Shown: piece after piece, positions 62,424 to 64,000 of the stretch | Numbering within the stretch: the first letter of the stretch is position 1 | Layout: every line of letters begins with the position of its first letter | Translations under genes and position numbers: made by a program | Assembly (NCBI GenBank): GCA_047621325.1 | Contig: JBLHLT010000012.1 | Location: forward strand, 56,677-120,676 | Direction of reading: 5' to 3' | From: Bermanella sp047621325 | GTDB lineage: Bacteria > Pseudomonadota > Gammaproteobacteria > Pseudomonadales > Oceanobacteraceae | Length of the DNA: 64,000 nt | Notes under the pieces: model-generated | Seen by the model: the letters and a program-made list of their open reading frames with translations, nothing else | The model's database searches: none | Told to the model about the DNA's origin: nothing

Positions 62424-63923
62424 CTAGACTAAGCGCTTACGTTCGTTTGATGGCGGAATGTGCATTGCCTCACGGTACTTGGCTACGGTTCTACGTGCAA
62501 CCTTAATGCCTTCTTCTTCTAAAATGGTAGCAATTTTACTGTCGCTTAACGGTTTCTTCGCACTTTCTACTGCGATGAGCTTTTTGATCATGGCTCTTAT
62601 AGCAGTAGAAGAGCATTCTCCACCACTGGTGGTGCTGACATGACTTGAGAAAAAGTACTTCAACTCAAATATGCCAGCAGGGGTGTGCATGTACTTTTGC
62701 GTGGTCACACGGGAGATTGTGGACTCGTGCATACCTACGGCTTCGGCTATGTCATGCAGGACTAGGGGCTTCATTGCTTCATCCCCTTGCTCTAAAAAGT
62801 CTTGTTGGTATTCAACAATCTTTATTGCCACTTTTAGAAGTGTTTCATTTCGGCTTTGCAGGCTTTTTAAAAACCAGCGGGCTTCTTGTAAGTGGTCTTT
62901 GATGAAGTTGTTGTCGGCACTGCTATCGGCACGCTTTACCATGGACGCATAATGGTCGTTAATGCGAAGTTTTGGTGCAATTTCTGGGTTTAGCTCAACA
63001 CGCCATTCGCCTTTGATTTTACGTACAATGACATCAGGAATTACATACTCGCTGGTTTGTGGGTCAATTTGTGAGCCTGGGCGAGGGTTAAGTTCTTGGA
63101 TGCCACGTATAACAACTTTTAACTCTTCTTCTTTAACTTTTAGTTTGCGCATGAGCGCTGCGTAGTCTTTAGCACCCAGTAAATCGATGTACTCATCGAT
63201 TAAGGTTTGGGCTAAAGGTAGCCAAGGTGTTTCTTGGGGTAGCTGGCGCAGTTGTAAAGATAAGCATTCTTGTAAATTACGTGCGCAGACACCGCTAGGT
63301 TCAAATTGTTGAAGCAGGTGCAGTACGGCTTCTACTTCGTCTAATTCTATTTCTAACTCAGGGTCCATCGACTCGACAATATCATCAAGCTCTACTTTTA
63401 AGTAGCCGTCGTCATCAACCCCTTCGATGATGTTAATCGCAATGATGTGATCGTTATCGGACATTGGGGTTAGATTTAACTGCCATAACAGATGGTCTTG
63501 TAAGTCGTCGGTGCTACTGTTACGACTGTCCATATCATAGTCATCACCAGATGAGCCTGATGAATGATTTTCAGTCATGGAGGTTGGAGCAGCAGAGGCT
63601 TGCCAGGTGTCATCCCAATCGCTGTCAGTGGATAACTCGTCAGGAATGTTTTCACTCCAGTCATCGCTAGCGGTTGGTTCATCGGATTGGTTTTCGTCAC
63701 TGGTGGTGACGGTTTCGACTTTTTCTTCGCTTTGGGAATTTATATCTTGATTGTTATCGCCTTCGTATTCTTCATCCACATCAAGTAATGGATTGGAGTC
63801 CAAGGCGTTTTGAATTTCTTGTTGCAGGTCCAGAGTTGAAAGCTGTAGTAAACGAATGGCCTGTTGCAACTGGGGAGTCATGGTCAGCTGTTGACCCATT
63901 TTTAATTGGAGCGAGGCTTTCAT
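62424..63923 (-). CDS. rpoN: RNA polymerase sigma-54 factor RpoN
   Basis: The product is 499 aa. Region I is Gln/Leu-rich (LQLKMGQQLTMTPQLQQAIRLLQLSTLDLQQEIQ, residues about 5-38), followed by an acidic region II (about 45-130), a core-binding domain and the C-terminal HTH and RpoN box (VARRTVAKYREAMHIPPS). It directs activator-dependent transcription from -24/-12 promoters. Its gene heads the rpoN-hpf-ptsN-rapZ-HPr run; lptB probably lies just outside the window. Confidence 0.98.
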   Translation of the reverse strand: MKASLQLKMGQQLTMTPQLQQAIRLLQLSTLDLQQEIQNALDSNPLLDVDEEYEGDNNQDINSQSEEKVETVTTSDENQSDEPTASDDWSENIPDELSTDSDWDDTWQASAAPTSMTENHSSGSSGDDYDMDSRNSSTDDLQDHLLWQLNLTPMSDNDHIIAINIIEGVDDDGYLKVELDDIVESMDPELEIELDEVEAVLHLLQQFEPSGVCARNLQECLSLQLRQLPQETPWLPLAQTLIDEYIDLLGAKDYAALMRKLKVKEEELKVVIRGIQELNPRPGSQIDPQTSEYVIPDVIVRKIKGEWRVELNPEIAPKLRINDHYASMVKRADSSADNNFIKDHLQEARWFLKSLQSRNETLLKVAIKIVEYQQDFLEQGDEAMKPLVLHDIAEAVGMHESTISRVTTQKYMHTPAGIFELKYFFSSHVSTTSGGECSSTAIRAMIKKLIAVESAKKPLSDSKIATILEEEGIKVARRTVAKYREAMHIPPSNERKRLV

Positions 63924-64000
63924 ATATTACTGCTTAATCCTAGTAGCGCGTTTTGACTCGTTGTATTGAATATACAAGATTACAACTTAAAGTCATCACC

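Noticed and set aside
1..64000. CRISPR arrays, tRNA or rRNA genes, insertion sequences, prophage
   Set aside because: I found no regularly spaced repeats, cloverleaf-like segments in the intergenic regions, transposase or integrase reading frames.

Overview
The window reads as a chromosomal segment of a facultatively anaerobic, probably marine gammaproteobacterium. Supporting signs are the gene order rpoN-hpf-ptsN-rapZ-HPr-mgtE, the mreBCD-maf-rng-yhdP run next to gatCAB, a moderate-to-low GC composition, and FNR-type and NarL-type operators. The housekeeping order fits Oceanospirillales-like genomes (Oleispira/Bermanella/Thalassolituus type), but that placement is inference; no rRNA or other taxonomic marker is present. 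I saw no prophage, insertion sequence, CRISPR array or tRNA.

Left flank (1-7.5 kb): the 3' part of a GAF-PAS-GGDEF-EAL cyclic-di-GMP protein, a decayed sensor-gene start, an orphan lipoprotein, a small protein of the family often mislabelled 'ribonucleotide reductase subunit alpha', nnrS, a Fur-box-preceded orphan gene and a beta-carbonic anhydrase.

Nitrate-respiration island (7.7-39.6 kb): ppiC and narIJHG on the minus strand; narX divergent from narG; CBS and CopD-like genes; a flavin reductase; an OsmC-YcaO fusion; a GNAT; narK; narL-moeA; then the molybdopterin operon moaA-mobA-moaB-moaC-moaD-moaE, whose leader matches the Moco riboswitch. Next come an anaerobically controlled porin, two further nitrate/nitrite MFS carriers of different subfamilies, a membrane-anchored PP2C/kinase fusion, and the O2-independent ubiquinone genes ubiU, ubiV and ubiT with an overlapping hemerythrin gene. 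Good FNR boxes precede narG, narL (possibly shared with narK), the porin and the NRT2/NasA-like transporter; a weaker one lies at ubiU/ubiT. Together the genes cover nitrate entry through both membranes, reduction by NarGHI, building of its molybdenum cofactor, anaerobic supply of the quinone that feeds it, and nitrate/O2 sensing. No nitrite reductase or assimilatory nitrate reductase is present in the window.

Right flank (39.6-64 kb): a secreted esterase-like protein, a 7TM-DISM protein with degenerate kinase and receiver domains convergent with a TonB-dependent receptor, then core genes: gatCAB (minus), mreB, mreC (apparently with an AUC start), mreD, maf, rng, yhdP and a nitrilase-family gene (plus), and darP, mgtE, HPr, rapZ, ptsN, hpf and rpoN (minus).
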